A DNA stretch of 64,000 bases from Catellatospora vulcania (lineage in GTDB: Bacteria > Actinomycetota > Actinomycetes > Mycobacteriales > Micromonosporaceae). Position numbers and translations under genes: made by a program. Shown here in pieces: positions 45,466 through 55,411 of the stretch (positions within the stretch are counted from its first letter, which is position 1; each line of letters opens with the position of its first letter). Under the pieces are notes generated by a model. The model was not told the origin of the DNA. It worked only from the letters and a program-made list of their open reading frames with translations, and did not search any database. The stretch covers positions 863,898 to 927,897 of the forward strand of contig NZ_ML769301.1 of the NCBI RefSeq assembly GCF_009720385.1, in the 5' to 3' direction.

Positions 45466-46481
45466 ACCCGTGCCCCCTCTCGCTCAGGCTGGCGGGGATC
45501 GAAGGCGGAGGCCCGCGACAGCTCCTCGAACAGGTCCCGCTCGCGGGGGGTCAGGTGCTTGGGCACCATGATCTGGACTTCGGCGTAGAGGTCGCCGGGC
45601 TCGCCGCGCCGGCGCGGCATGCCCTGCCCGCGCAGCCGCAGTCTGCGGCCGCTGGAGGTGCCCGGCGGCACGGTCACCTTCGCCTGCCCGCCTGGGGTCC
45701 GCAGCGCGACGGTCGCGCCGAGCGCCGCCTCCCACGGCGTGACCGGCAGCCGCACGTGGATGTCATGTCCCTCGACCCGGTAACGCGGGTGCGGCGCCAG
45801 CCGCACGACCAGATACAGGTCGCCGGCGCCGGCGTTGCCACGTGCCTGGCCGCCCTGCCCGGCCAGGCGGATGCGCTGGCCGTCGCTGACGCCCGCCGGG
45901 ATGTTGACGTCGTAGCTGCGGGGACCGTCCGGTCCCGCCAGCGTGATCTTGCGGGGTCCGCCGTGGTACGCCTCCTCGACGGTCAGCGTCAGCTCGGCCT
46001 CCTGGTCCGCACCCGGAATCGGGCCCGCACCACGCCCGGCCGCACGTCCAGCGCCACGACCGCGACCACCGAAAAGCCCGCCGAGCAGGTCCTCCATGTC
46101 GACGTCCTCGCCGCCGCCCTGATAGGTCCAGGTGAACGGTTCGCCCTGCTCGCCCCCGCGGAAGCCGCCTGCGCCGGGGAAACCGCCGCGGCCACCCCCG
46201 CCGCCGCGGAAACCACCCGGACCCGCGCCGGCGCCGGCCATGTCCTCATACCCCTCGGGGACCCGGCGGAAGTCCTCGCCGAAGCGGTCATAACGCGTCC
46301 GCTGCTTCGGGTCGTGCAGCACCTGGTAGGCCTCGTTGATCTCCTTGAACCTCTCCTCGGCGTCCGGGCTCTTGTTCACGTCGGGGTGGTACTTGCGGGC
46401 GAGCTTGCGAAACGCCTGCTGGATCTCGTCCGGGGAAGCGCTGCGGGAGACGCCGAGCACCTCGTAGAAGTCGCGCGCCAT
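45462..46481 (-). CDS. CbpA-like DnaJ co-chaperone (type II J-protein)
   Basis: A 339-residue J-protein. The J-domain is residues 1-70 with the HPD motif in [10 protein letters not shown] Gly/Phe-rich linker runs to about 150. Two beta-sandwich substrate domains follow ([26 protein letters not shown]). There is no CxxCxGxG zinc finger, so it is CbpA-like rather than canonical DnaJ. It stimulates DnaK ATPase and delivers substrates. Spaced nine bases after grpE. Confidence 0.9.
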   Translation of the reverse strand: MARDFYEVLGVSRSASPDEIQQAFRKLARKYHPDVNKSPDAEERFKEINEAYQVLHDPKQRTRYDRFGEDFRRVPEGYEDMAGAGAGPGGFRGGGGGRGGFPGAGGFRGGEQGEPFTWTYQGGGEDVDMEDLLGGLFGGRGRGAGRAAGRGAGPIPGADQEAELTLTVEEAYHGGPRKITLAGPDGPRSYDVNIPAGVSDGQRIRLAGQGGQARGNAGAGDLYLVVRLAPHPRYRVEGHDIHVRLPVTPWEAALGATVALRTPGGQAKVTVPPGTSSGRRLRLRGQGMPRRRGEPGDLYAEVQIMVPKHLTPRERDLFEELSRASAFDPRQPEREGARV

Positions 46482-46490
46482 GGCTGCTCC

Positions 46491-47021
46491 TCAGCCGTTT
46501 CCGGCGACCACGACCGAAGCCGGGCGCAGTTGGCGATCGCTGTCGCCGTAGCCGGGGCGGACCACGTGCAGCACCGTGCCGGGGTCGTTGTCGCCGCCGG
46601 GCACGACGCTCACCGCCTCGTGCCGCATCGGGTCGAAGGGCACGCCGGTCTCCTCTCGGCGCGCGAAACCCATCGCCGACAGCACCGCGACAGCCTGGTC
46701 GCGCACCGCACGCACGCCCTCGACCACCGCGCCCGGATCGCTGTCGGCATGGTCGAGAGCGAGGTCGAGATTGTCGACGACGGGCAGGAACACCGCCGCG
46801 ACACGCGCTCGTTCGGCAGCCCGCTCCTGGGCGAGCTGCCGCTCGCAGCGTTTGCGCACGTTGTCCAGGTCCGCCAGTGCCCGGCGCAGGCGGTCCTGCA
46901 GTTCGAGTTCGGCAGCCGAAGGGCCGGTCTCGGCCGGCGCCGGGGCCTCGGGATCAGCCGAGGCCTCAGGCGCCGAGCCGGCTTGCGGCGCTGACTGCGC
47001 GAGCGAAGGATCGTGCGTCAT
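46491..47021 (-). CDS. grpE: GrpE nucleotide exchange factor
   Basis: A 176-residue GrpE. The acidic, Ala/Pro-rich N-terminus is followed by the long helix DRLRRALADLDNVRKRCERQ, then VVDNLDLALDHADSD, and the C-terminal beta domain FDPMRHEAVSVVPGGDNDPG. It exchanges ADP on DnaK. It starts eight bases after the dnaK stop. The C-terminal region is somewhat divergent (VVRPGYGDSDRQLRPASVVV). Confidence 0.88.
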   Translation of the reverse strand: MTHDPSLAQSAPQAGSAPEASADPEAPAPAETGPSAAELELQDRLRRALADLDNVRKRCERQLAQERAAERARVAAVFLPVVDNLDLALDHADSDPGAVVEGVRAVRDQAVAVLSAMGFARREETGVPFDPMRHEAVSVVPGGDNDPGTVLHVVRPGYGDSDRQLRPASVVVAGNG

Positions 47022-47029
47022 CGCGTGTC

Positions 47030-48946
47030 TCAGCTCGGTGAGAACTCGGCGTCGATGACGTCGTCGTCGCTCGCGCCCGGCTGGCCTGCGCCGGTCCGCG
47101 CCCCTGCGGCGGGTCCGGTCGGCCTGCCCTGGTCCGCTCCGGGCGGCGGAGCCGACGGCCGGGCCATCAGGCCCTGCGCCACCTGCTGCAGATCGCCGAT
47201 GAGCGAACGCAGCCGGTCCATCGGCGCCTCTTCCTTGAGGGCCTGGCGGGCGTCGCCGATCAGCAACTCCGCGCGCGCCTTCTCATGCGCGGGCGCCGAC
47301 TCGCCCAGCTCGGCGAGCCGGTGCTCGACCTGATAGGTCAGCGATTCCAGTTCGTTGCGGGTGTCGATGACCTGCCGAGTGCGGACGTCCTCGTCGCGGT
47401 GCGCCTCAGCGTCGGCGACCATCCGCTCGACCTCGCCGCGGTCCAGGTTGCCGCTGTCGGTGATGGTGATGGCCTGCTCGACACCGGTGTCCTTGTCCTT
47501 GGCGGACACGTTGAGAATGCCGTTGGCATCCACGTCGAAGGTCACCTCGACCTGCGGAACCCCGCGCGGCGCGGGCCGGATGTTCTCCAGCCGGAAACGC
47601 CCCAGCACCCGGTTGTCGGCGGCCAGCTCCCGCTCGCCCTGCAGGACGACGATGTCCACCGCCGACTGGTTGTCGTCGGCGGTCGTGAACGTCTCGCTGC
47701 GCCGCACCGGGATCGTCGTGTTGCGTTCGATGACCTTGGTCATCCGCCCGCCGAGCGTCTCCAGGCCCAGCGACAGCGGGATCACGTCGAGCAGCAGCAC
47801 GTCCGGCCCCTCGCCGGTGAGCACCCCGGCCTGGATCGCCGCGCCCATCGCCACGACTTCGTCGGGGTTGACGCTCATGTTCGGGTCCTTGCCGCCGGTC
47901 AGCCGCCGTACCAGGGCCTGCACGGCTGGAATGCGGGTCGACCCGCCGACGAGGATGACCTCGTCGAGGTCGTTGGCGGTGGTCTTCGCATCGGCCATGG
48001 CCTGCTCGACCGGCCCGAGGCAGCGCTGGACCAGGTCCTTGGTGAGATCCTCGAACTTCGACCGGGTGATGGTGGTGGTCAGGTGCTTGGGCCCGGACGC
48101 GTCGGCGGTGACGAACGGGAGGCTGACCTGGGTCTGGGTGACCGACGACAGCTCGACCTTGGCCTTCTCGGCGGCCTCGAACAGCCGCTGCAGGGCCTGC
48201 GGGTCGGTGCGCAGGTCGATGCCGTTGTCGTTCTTGAACTCGTCGGCCAGGTGGTCGACCAGGCGGCGGTCGAAGTCGTCGCCACCCAGGTGCGAGTCGC
48301 CCGCTGTGGCGCGTACCTCCACGACGCTGTCACCGACGTCGAGGACGGACACGTCGAACGTGCCCCCGCCCAGATCGAACACCAGGACCGTCTCGTGGCC
48401 CTTCTTGTCCAGCCCGTACGCCAGCGCCGCGGCGGTCGGCTCGTTGATGATGCGCAGCACGTCGAGCCCGGCGATGCGGCCGGCGTCCTTGGTCGCGGTG
48501 CGCTGGGCGTCGTTGAAGTACGCGGGCACCGTGATGACGGCCTGGGTGACCTTCTCGCCGAGGAACTTGGACGCGTCGTCGACGAGCTTGCGCAGGATCT
48601 GGGCGCTGATCTCCTCGGGGGAGTACATCTTGCCCTTGACGTCGAAGCGTACGAGGCCGTCCGGGCCGGGCACGACGTCGAACGTGACGGCCTTGGCCTC
48701 GGAGCTGATCTCGTCGAAGTGCCGGCCGATGAACCGTTTCGCGGAGTAGATCGTGCCCTTGGGGTTCAGGATCGCCTGCCGCCGGGCGAGCTGCCCGACC
48801 AGGCGTTCACCGGCGTCGGTGAACGCCACGACCGAAGGCGTGGTGCGTGAGCCCTCGGCGTTGGGTACGACAGTGGCCTGACCGCTCTCGAACACCGCGA
48901 TCACCGAGTTGGTCGTACCGAGATCTATACCGACTGCTTTTGCCAT
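47030..48946 (-). CDS. dnaK: DnaK (Hsp70) chaperone
   Basis: A 638-residue Hsp70. The ATPase domain opens [13 protein letters not shown] and has [15 protein letters not shown] and [14 protein letters not shown]. The substrate domain includes IERNTTIP and [15 protein letters not shown], and the lid ends in DDDVIDAEF. First gene of a seven-gene minus-strand operon: dnaK-grpE-cbpA-cbpM-clpB-trx-flavoprotein. This resembles an accessory rather than the core actinobacterial dnaK-grpE-dnaJ-hspR operon, since hspR is replaced by cbpM and clpB is built in. Clear HAIR or CIRCE elements were not found upstream. Confidence 0.95.
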   Translation of the reverse strand: MAKAVGIDLGTTNSVIAVFESGQATVVPNAEGSRTTPSVVAFTDAGERLVGQLARRQAILNPKGTIYSAKRFIGRHFDEISSEAKAVTFDVVPGPDGLVRFDVKGKMYSPEEISAQILRKLVDDASKFLGEKVTQAVITVPAYFNDAQRTATKDAGRIAGLDVLRIINEPTAAALAYGLDKKGHETVLVFDLGGGTFDVSVLDVGDSVVEVRATAGDSHLGGDDFDRRLVDHLADEFKNDNGIDLRTDPQALQRLFEAAEKAKVELSSVTQTQVSLPFVTADASGPKHLTTTITRSKFEDLTKDLVQRCLGPVEQAMADAKTTANDLDEVILVGGSTRIPAVQALVRRLTGGKDPNMSVNPDEVVAMGAAIQAGVLTGEGPDVLLLDVIPLSLGLETLGGRMTKVIERNTTIPVRRSETFTTADDNQSAVDIVVLQGERELAADNRVLGRFRLENIRPAPRGVPQVEVTFDVDANGILNVSAKDKDTGVEQAITITDSGNLDRGEVERMVADAEAHRDEDVRTRQVIDTRNELESLTYQVEHRLAELGESAPAHEKARAELLIGDARQALKEEAPMDRLRSLIGDLQQVAQGLMARPSAPPPGADQGRPTGPAAGARTGAGQPGASDDDVIDAEFSPS

Positions 48947-49219
48947 GCTGATCACCAGCCAGACGTGGACGCGTGCCAGACGATGCCGGGTGCCAAGTAC
49001 CGTCACCCGGCAGTACGGGCAAGCTCCTAAAAAGTAATTCTGGAATCGAGGTCGGGGAGGCCTCAACGCGTAAAGGGCCGGCAGCACCAACTGCTGGTTA
49101 AGCCCTCACCGTCATGCCGACGGAGCGACCAAGCCAAATGTGAACCAAATTCTCATACTACCCGTCATGGGCGGGATAAAACATGATCCGGATGTTCCGG
49201 AAAAATCGCGCACAGGCCG
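48947..49219. promoter_or_regulatory. leader region of the chaperone operon
   Basis: About 270 bases upstream of dnaK with AT-rich segments near 49030 and 49140. They probably hold the promoter; TTGAGG near 49063 is one weak -35 candidate. No perfect CTTGAGT-N7-ACTCAAG (HAIR) or CIRCE sequence is present. Confidence 0.35.
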
Positions 49220-49444
49220 GTACGCGAGAACCGTGCGCAGGCTGCGCTGGGCGGTGATCGTCAGGGTGCTGCCGTCGACGCTGGCGTCCAGCGTGCCCGG
49301 GTCGATGCCGGGCAGGTCGAGGTGCAGCACGTAGTGGTCACCGGACCGGTACAGGTCCGTGGCCGTGGCCGTGGGTGAACCGGGTCTGCGCATCGGTGCC
49401 CAGGCCGCGAACTCCGACGTGGCGGCTGATGCGCGCCTGCGCAC
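49220..49444 (-). pseudogene. hsp20 relic
   Basis: TATDLYRSGDHYVLHLDLPG and IDPGTLDASVDGSTLTITAQ form the first half of an alpha-crystallin domain. The normal N-terminus is absent and the domain breaks off after LTITAQRS. Actinomycete hsp20 genes often have exactly this D-LPG-D...LTI pattern. The remnant sits directly before the dnaK operon, so a second sHsp gene probably once led the island. Confidence 0.6.
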
Positions 49445-49588
49445 CCGCTATCCGGTGCTGTAGAAGGCGCTGGTGTCGGGTGCTTCGGGTTGCGCATGGC
49501 GTCAACGGGCGGAAACATGCTGCGCACCTGCTACCCCTACCTCTACAACACGGCCGCGGGCTGGAACAAGCTGTAGCGGCCGAAGAGG

Positions 49589-50677
49589 TCAACGATCGGC
49601 GGACAGCTCGTTGTCTGGTTGATAACGGTACGCAGCCTCACGCACAGCTTCGTCGCTTTCCAACCCGGCTCCCAGCGCCCCGCCGAGTGTGCCGAGAGAG
49701 CTGGCCAACCACGCCAGCCGCACCTGGTCACTGATACCGACTGGATGACCGAGGGCAGCGGCGATCAGATCGGCCGGAACCATCACGAACACCCCCAGCG
49801 CAGTCAGCACCACCAGCTCGCCGTACAGCGCTACCGCGCCGATGACCACGGTGAGAATCGTGACGATGTTGAACAGAGCCACCTGTTGGCGAATCCCGGG
49901 ACCGGCAGCCCGGGGCGGCACCCGCTCCCAGAGGCCGGCGCCGAGCACCAGGCTCAGTACCACCGCGAGTAGCGAACCGACGGTAAGTATGGTCAATCGC
50001 GCCGCCCCCAACGCGTTCGACAGCCGCCAGATGTCGCTCGTCACCAGCGCGAGGATGTCGACGGCCAGGGCCGCGACCAGAGCCCGGGACAGCCGCGAAA
50101 CCAGTCGCCACGGCCGGTTGGCTCGCAGCATGCCCAGCAGGAGCCGCAGATTTCCTGTCAGTACGCCAGTGATCAGACCGACGGCGCCGCTTTCGGGTAC
50201 CGGCAACTCGTTGAGCTCGCGCGTCCGGCGGTACAGAGCCACCCGTCGCCGCCGGATGGCACGATCATCGAGGTCCGCGTTCTCTGGGTCGACGTCGCCG
50301 AGCAGCGCCTCGATCAGGCGCACGATCGCGTCCGCGGCCCGGCGGGTCACACCCACCGCGCCCAGCGCAGGCAGGGACAGCACAGCGACAGCATGCGTCG
50401 CACTGGCGTGGGCGACCACCGGCCGGCGCTGGGTCGCCAACGGCAGATCGGTGATGCAGATGGCCATTTGCCAGCCTTCGTCCAGCAGCCTGCGCCGGGC
50501 GGCGTCGACCAGCCGGTTCAGGTCTGCTGGGGCGTCGACCAGCCGGTCCACGGCCAGCCGTATCTGCCAGTCTCCGTCCGGCAGCCGAACAGTGATCAGG
50601 CCGGTAAGGTCCGACAGAAGTTTCTGTGCCAGGTCGGCAGCCGGACCCGGTGACGCGACCAGTCCGATCACGGTCAT
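49589..50677 (-). CDS. conserved hypothetical membrane protein
   Basis: A 362-residue protein. The N-terminal half (~1-165) is a soluble domain (TVIGLVASPGPAADLAQKLL, GWQMAICITDLPLA). Beyond ~170 come at least four hydrophobic helices (LVAALAVDILALVTSDIW, LTILTVGSLLAVVLSLVLG, VTILTVVIGAVALYGELVVL). This architecture recurs in actinomycetes, often near stress genes, but no function is assigned. The ATG at 50677 is the first of the frame. Confidence 0.7.
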   Translation of the reverse strand: MTVIGLVASPGPAADLAQKLLSDLTGLITVRLPDGDWQIRLAVDRLVDAPADLNRLVDAARRRLLDEGWQMAICITDLPLATQRRPVVAHASATHAVAVLSLPALGAVGVTRRAADAIVRLIEALLGDVDPENADLDDRAIRRRRVALYRRTRELNELPVPESGAVGLITGVLTGNLRLLLGMLRANRPWRLVSRLSRALVAALAVDILALVTSDIWRLSNALGAARLTILTVGSLLAVVLSLVLGAGLWERVPPRAAGPGIRQQVALFNIVTILTVVIGAVALYGELVVLTALGVFVMVPADLIAAALGHPVGISDQVRLAWLASSLGTLGGALGAGLESDEAVREAAYRYQPDNELSADR

Positions 50678-50905
50678 CTCAAGTCACCGGCCGAAGCGCT
50701 CGTCGCCCCCGCCGAGTCGTTAAAGGTTGCCGTCGTCATCGTGCATCCCCCGACAGAGGCGTCGCCACCGGTACGGTGCGCGGTCACGCACCTGTACCTG
50801 CCCCGATCCGACGAGCGACCGTCACTCGGTGGTGATCAGTCATGCTACAGCCAACCCCGCCCGGCGAGGGACGGCTCAGATCATCCCAGCAAGGTGAGGG
50901 TCTCA

Positions 50906-51421
50906 TCACTCCGGCGAACTTACGATGGCTGAAGCGGGGTCGGTTGCCGCCGCTGCTGCGAAGGCGAGCTCATTCGCGGTGAGGCGACGAAGTAGCATCC
51001 GAGTTATTGCGATCTCCTCTTGGGTGAGTCCCGACGCGTCACCTATTGTCGTCGGCGCGCAACGGATGCGTTCCCGAAGTGCTTCACCTTTCGCCGTGAG
51101 TGCGACTTCGACAACACGTTCGTCCTCGCCTCGACGTCGACGCGTGATAAGCCCGTTCGTCTCCATCCGCTTGATCAACGGTGTCAAGGTGCCGTACTCC
51201 AACTGGAGCGCGGAAATGAGGTCCTTCACAGCGACGCTCTTGCGCTCCCAGAGAACCAGCATCACGAGATACTGAGGATATGTCAGCCCTACTGGCTCGA
51301 GGAGAACCCGATAGGCGCTGGTCACCGCGCGCGAGGCGGCGTATAGCGCGAAACAGAACTGGTCGTCAAGCCGCATTGAGGCATAGTCGGGCTCATTCGA
51401 GCGTATTGGTGACTGTGTCAC
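50906..51421 (-). CDS. OhrR-type MarR family regulator
   Basis: A 171-residue MarR protein with the OhrR signature: DDQFCFALYAASRAVTSAYR places the reactive Cys23 exactly as in organic-peroxide-sensing OhrR, followed by LTYPQYLVMLVLWE and the winged helix LQLEYGTLTPLIKRMETNGL. The GTG at 51421 has a perfect AGGAGGT. The sensed signal is probably organic hydroperoxides, yet the only ohr gene in the window is broken and 18 kb away. The C-terminal alanine-rich tail is longer than usual. Confidence 0.85.
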   Translation of the reverse strand: MTQSPIRSNEPDYASMRLDDQFCFALYAASRAVTSAYRVLLEPVGLTYPQYLVMLVLWERKSVAVKDLISALQLEYGTLTPLIKRMETNGLITRRRRGEDERVVEVALTAKGEALRERIRCAPTTIGDASGLTQEEIAITRMLLRRLTANELAFAAAAATDPASAIVSSPE

Positions 51422-51784
51422 GTGACCTCCTGCGTCCGTATCTGGCTCGACCGACGGTGCTCGCAACCGGCTCACGTGGCCTCGCTTCGGTCGCGGCGAT
51501 TCACAGCACCAACTAACTTTACCACGGTTTACTCTTGCACAAGTTAATCGGTCGGCCACGCCAGGCCCGCTGCCGACCGGCGGTCGCGGCGTTGCGACGC
51601 GGTCGGGCAAAACAGCTCGCCGACATTGCGACGTGTCACGCCCGGCTGGTCGTGCTCGACGATCTCGACCGAGCCGGGGCGACGGTGAACTTGGACTGGT
51701 CAGCAGCGGCGCGGCGGTCTGGCGACCATCAGCACCACGATTCTGCGCGGGCCGGGTGCCATCCGCGAAGAATTAGCGGACCTG
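51422..51784. other. intergenic region upstream of the OhrR-type gene
   Basis: 363 bases, AT-rich at 51510-51550. CTTG-CA-CAAG at 51535-51544 could be part of a MarR/OhrR operator. No gene recognised. Confidence 0.4.
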
Positions 51785-53254
51785 CTAGCCGGCACGTCGT
51801 GCGGACAGTGGCCGACCACGACCGAGGTGGTCTTTGGCGCGTTTTGCCGCGTACAACTCCTCATCGGCGCGCCGGAGAGTCGTCTCCACGTCCTCCGGCC
51901 GCCGTAGGGTCACCCCGACACTGATGGTCCGGCCGCCGTCGGCTACCGCAGCCGCTAACCGTTCCGCGACCTGTACAGCCTCGTCCCGGCCGGCCACGTT
52001 CAGTACCGCGACGAACTCGTCGCCGCCGACGCGGAACACCTCGTCGCCCTCGCGCAGCGCCAAGCGGATGGCGTCGGCCACCTCGGTGAGTGCACGGTCT
52101 CCGGCGTCATGGCCCCACGTGTCGTTGATGGCCTTGAAGTTGTCGATGTCCATCGCGAGCACGGCCGTGGACGACGGAGCGCTGGAGGCCAGTTGTCGAG
52201 CCAGTGGGCGTCGGTGGCGCAGGCCGGTGAGAGGGTCGGAGTCGGCCAGAGTCTGCAGCGTGTGCTGCGTGGACATGCGCTCGTAGGACGCGACGGCGTT
52301 GATCATCAGGAGTTCCAGTATTACCGCGGTGTCCGGCAGTGGCTGAACCGCGAGCTCATCCATGATCAGCGTTACGGCGTCGAAGTCGGGATGCCGCGTG
52401 TTCACCGGCAGAGTCGCAGTGACCAGGGTGCGCACGCCGACGTCGGCGAGTGGTTCGAAACCGTCGGTGTCGGCGACGCCTACCTCGCCCCGGGAGTACG
52501 CGGCCTGCTGGCGAGCCGCGGCATCCATCAACTTGGACAGGCTCTCCGGCGGAAGGGCGCCGATGGCGTCGACGAGTCGCCGTGACCCCGACCCGCAGTG
52601 GTCCGCCAGGACGGCGAGCGGCGGAGCGCCGCCGACGAGGTCGTCGGCCCTGCGGATGAGCGTCACTGCGCATCGCAGCCCGGACAGGTCGACCGCCGCG
52701 CGGCAGAAGCGTTTTGCCAGCTCCGTGAGGTCGTTGGCGGTGGCGATGTTCAAGGTGTGGCTGAGCAGCCACTGGGGCGGGCTCGGCTCGGACGGGCCAC
52801 CCAGCTGGTGGATTCGGGCGCCCAGGAGCACGCCGATCCTCGTCAGCGCTGACTCCCAGTCTCTGAGGTCGGTCAGCACGAGGTCGAACTCGACCATGAT
52901 GACGCCGATCACGGTATCGCGCGTGCCGCGCACCGGAGCACAGATCATCGAGCCGGCTGGACGGCCTGCGGGCGGATCGGTGCGGTCGCCGGCAGGGGTG
53001 CGACGGGTGACGGTGTGTCCCGTGGTCAGTACCCGCCCGGCCATGCCGTAGTTGATGCGCACTGTCCGCGGCGCGTGCCAGACTCCGCTACTCGCGCCGA
53101 GGTGCAGGTAGCTGGTGTTGGTCAGCAGAACGTTCACCGAGGCACCCGTGTGGGTGCTGACAGCGTCGACCACCGCGTTGCACGTTCGGTAGACGGATTC
53201 ACAGGAGCGTATGGACTGGGCGACTTCATCGACGAGTCCTGGTGCTGCGGTCAC
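51785..53254 (-). CDS. GAF-GGDEF diguanylate cyclase
   Basis: A 489-residue protein. The N-terminal ~150 residues have GAF character (VNVLLTNTSYLHLGASSGVW, SMICAPVRGTRDTVIGVI), followed by a middle regulatory region. The GGDEF domain (~330-480) has the active-site loop RVGGDEFVAVL and the allosteric I-site R-E-G-D five residues before it. Synthesis of c-di-GMP with product inhibition is predicted. It lies 37 bases after an HD-GYP gene, so synthesis and breakdown are co-transcribed. Confidence 0.88.
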   Translation of the reverse strand: MTAAPGLVDEVAQSIRSCESVYRTCNAVVDAVSTHTGASVNVLLTNTSYLHLGASSGVWHAPRTVRINYGMAGRVLTTGHTVTRRTPAGDRTDPPAGRPAGSMICAPVRGTRDTVIGVIMVEFDLVLTDLRDWESALTRIGVLLGARIHQLGGPSEPSPPQWLLSHTLNIATANDLTELAKRFCRAAVDLSGLRCAVTLIRRADDLVGGAPPLAVLADHCGSGSRRLVDAIGALPPESLSKLMDAAARQQAAYSRGEVGVADTDGFEPLADVGVRTLVTATLPVNTRHPDFDAVTLIMDELAVQPLPDTAVILELLMINAVASYERMSTQHTLQTLADSDPLTGLRHRRPLARQLASSAPSSTAVLAMDIDNFKAINDTWGHDAGDRALTEVADAIRLALREGDEVFRVGGDEFVAVLNVAGRDEAVQVAERLAAAVADGGRTISVGVTLRRPEDVETTLRRADEELYAAKRAKDHLGRGRPLSARRAG

Positions 53255-53291
53255 TTCGGCGGTCCTCCTTCCTCAAGAGCCGGGCACGACG

Positions 53292-54296
53292 TCAGAAGTG
53301 TCCGCGCCCGGCCGACTGCCGGCTGGTGTACTCGGACAGCAGTGCCGGCTCGTCGATGGCGCCCTCGTCGACAAGTTCGAGAAAGGCGTCGACCGCGCGG
53401 GCATCGAACTGCGTGCCCCGTCCCGTCTCCAGCTCTTCGCGCGCTTTGCCGACCCCGAGCGCCCGGGCATACGGGCGGTCAACGCGCATCGTGGCCCAGG
53501 CGTCGCACACCGCGATGATCCGTGCCTCGATCGGGATGTCGGCACCGGCCAGGCCGCGCGGATAACCGGTCCCGTCATACCGCTCGTGGTGTGCCGCGAC
53601 CAGCGGAGCCAGATCCGGCCGGTTCATCTTGACGAGCAGCCGGGCACCCTCGTCCGGGTGGCGGCGCATCTCGACCCACTCGTCGGCGGTGAGCCGGCCG
53701 GGCTTGGCCAGCAGCGACTCGTCGACGCAAATCTTGCCCACGTCATGCAGGCGTCCAGCGGCTGCCGTGCGCAGCTGCGTCCGGCGATCAAGACCCAGTC
53801 GCGCGGCGGTCTGTTCGGCCCATCGGGCGACAGCGGTGCCGTGCTCGCGTTCCCCCAGGACGGTATCGATCTCGTCGGCCATCCACACCAGGTCCTGCGG
53901 GAGCATGTCCTCGGGGTCGACCGGTGTCGCGCGATCGGTCCGCGCCGATGCCGGGTTCGCGTCGAGCGTCTCGCCCGGCAACTCCTCGCACCGTTCCTCG
54001 GTGTTCCGTCCCACCTGGAGAGCTGGTACTTCGATGCACACCAGTGCCATGACGGCCGAATGGTCGCCATGCGTGTGGGGGCGCGTCGCACTGCGGCGGG
54101 ATTGCCCAACCAGGACCATCGCACCGTCGATACCGCCGAGGAGCCTCTGCACATGCGCCGCAGTTGAAGCTGTTTCCCAACTCCAGTTCGCGGGGGCCAC
54201 CGGACAGCCCTCTTGCCGCAGACGGTCGACCGCTTCGCTCAAAGTGGACGACTCGGCGAACACCATCACGACTGCCGGCTGCACTACCTTGCCCAT
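53292..54296 (-). CDS. HD-GYP domain phosphodiesterase
   Basis: A 334-residue protein. An N-terminal region of unknown function (VVMVFAESSTLSEAVDRLRQ) is followed by the HD-GYP domain: RLHDVGKICV (HD), and HHERYDGTGYPRGL (HHExxDGxGYP), then ARIIAVCDAWATM. All metal-binding residues are present, so c-di-GMP hydrolysis is likely. The ATG at 54296 has GAGGAGG. First gene of the pair with the GGDEF protein. Confidence 0.88.
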   Translation of the reverse strand: MGKVVQPAVVMVFAESSTLSEAVDRLRQEGCPVAPANWSWETASTAAHVQRLLGGIDGAMVLVGQSRRSATRPHTHGDHSAVMALVCIEVPALQVGRNTEERCEELPGETLDANPASARTDRATPVDPEDMLPQDLVWMADEIDTVLGEREHGTAVARWAEQTAARLGLDRRTQLRTAAAGRLHDVGKICVDESLLAKPGRLTADEWVEMRRHPDEGARLLVKMNRPDLAPLVAAHHERYDGTGYPRGLAGADIPIEARIIAVCDAWATMRVDRPYARALGVGKAREELETGRGTQFDARAVDAFLELVDEGAIDEPALLSEYTSRQSAGRGHF

Positions 54297-55411
54297 GGCT
54301 TCCTCCTCGGGGTGTGTGCGGGAGCTCGCCCAGCGGCCCCGCCTCAATGCAAAAACCTAGCCCACGTAATCCTCGTGTACAAGGTAATTGGTCGGATTTC
54401 GGCTTGTTGATGTGAACTCGGGATGGGCTGCCCACCCAGGTCGCGCCGCGTGCAAGTCGCGGCTCGGCCGGCGATCGCATGGGTTCGCGGGCTCGGTCAG
54501 GCGGGCCGTATAGCCGGCCCTGCGGCTGTTGCGCTCGACCGTGCAGAAGGCGTCGTCAAGGCGCCGAGATCTGTCGCTCTCCCGATGGCCGGAAGTCGGC
54601 GCTGGTCAGCTCGGTGAGCACGTCGTCCGGCTTCGGACCGCCATAACTTGGGTATTTCATCCCACCTACGTCCCCTTTGCGCACCGTGCCGACGGCGGCT
54701 CAGTCGTCAAGCTGCTGGTCGACCTTCACCTGTCGTTCCGCATACGGAACGATGTACGTGGGCGAGATATTCCTCCGCTGCGGTGCTCACCGGCCCGCCG
54801 GGCTGTCGAATGGCGATCAAGCGCGATGGCGGGAGTTTGTCCAGGGTGCGGGTCCACCCACACTCCCGGCCGCTCGCCAGCGACGCGGTGCAGCGCCCGC
54901 ATTGGTCAGCCGCATCGCCCCGATCGTCGGGCCGGCCGCTTATGGCAATCTGCGCCCTCCCGGAGCAGGACTTGACTCTCCCTCTGGGGGAGACCCGACA
55001 GTAGGCGGATGGGCAACGCCAACTGATTGAAAGGCAGCCTGCTGCAGGATTGGGCAGGGTAGGTCCAGGACTGCGGGGCACTCAGGCTGACAGTCGGTGC
55101 CCGTCCTCCGACCAGATTCGGCGGGCGGTGGCGGCCGAGAGCATCTCGGTCGCGTCAAAGACTCATCGCTGCGCGGGCCAGCGGCAGGGTCACCAACCAT
55201 GATGGCGGAGAAACCTTGTGCACGAGCTATCGGTGCGCTAGCTTTCAATGGGCCCCATCTGAAGTCGTCCGCAGCCGCGTCGGTTGTTCTGGGGCGATAA
55301 CCGAGTCGAGTGCCGGGCGATCGTCAAAAGTTGGGTCCGCCGCCGCTACATGGTCGTAATCGTTGCCAGGCGCGGTGGGCGCTGGCTACCGGAACGTGAA
55401 TCGGAGGAAGC
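54297..55411. other. gene-poor 1.1-kb region with a stranded MerR-type promoter
   Basis: No frame has convincing protein composition. The one clear signal is the promoter-like element at 54972-55002. The ATG five codons long after it (55009, MGNAN) ends at once, suggesting that the gene it served is lost. Confidence 0.5.
54972..55002 (+). promoter_or_regulatory. MerR-type promoter with 19-bp spacer (no gene following)
   Basis: -35 TTGACT (54972-54977), 19-base spacer containing CTCCC...GGGAG, -10 GACAGT (54997-55002). The element closely resembles 58558-58588 in boxes, spacer length and symmetry. Confidence 0.55.

Noticed and set aside
45555..46994. 479-codon plus-strand frame spanning the complement of dnaJ and grpE
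   Set aside because: It crosses two real genes on the other strand, has no ribosome site and no recognisable domain.
47285..48850. 521-codon plus-strand frame opposite dnaK
   Set aside because: Antisense shadow of dnaK with low-complexity Arg/Val/Gly content and no motif.
48947..49219. HAIR (HspR) or CIRCE (HrcA) element upstream of dnaK
   Set aside because: Searched by eye; only partial TTGAG and GAGG half-matches were found, no inverted repeat with the required spacing.
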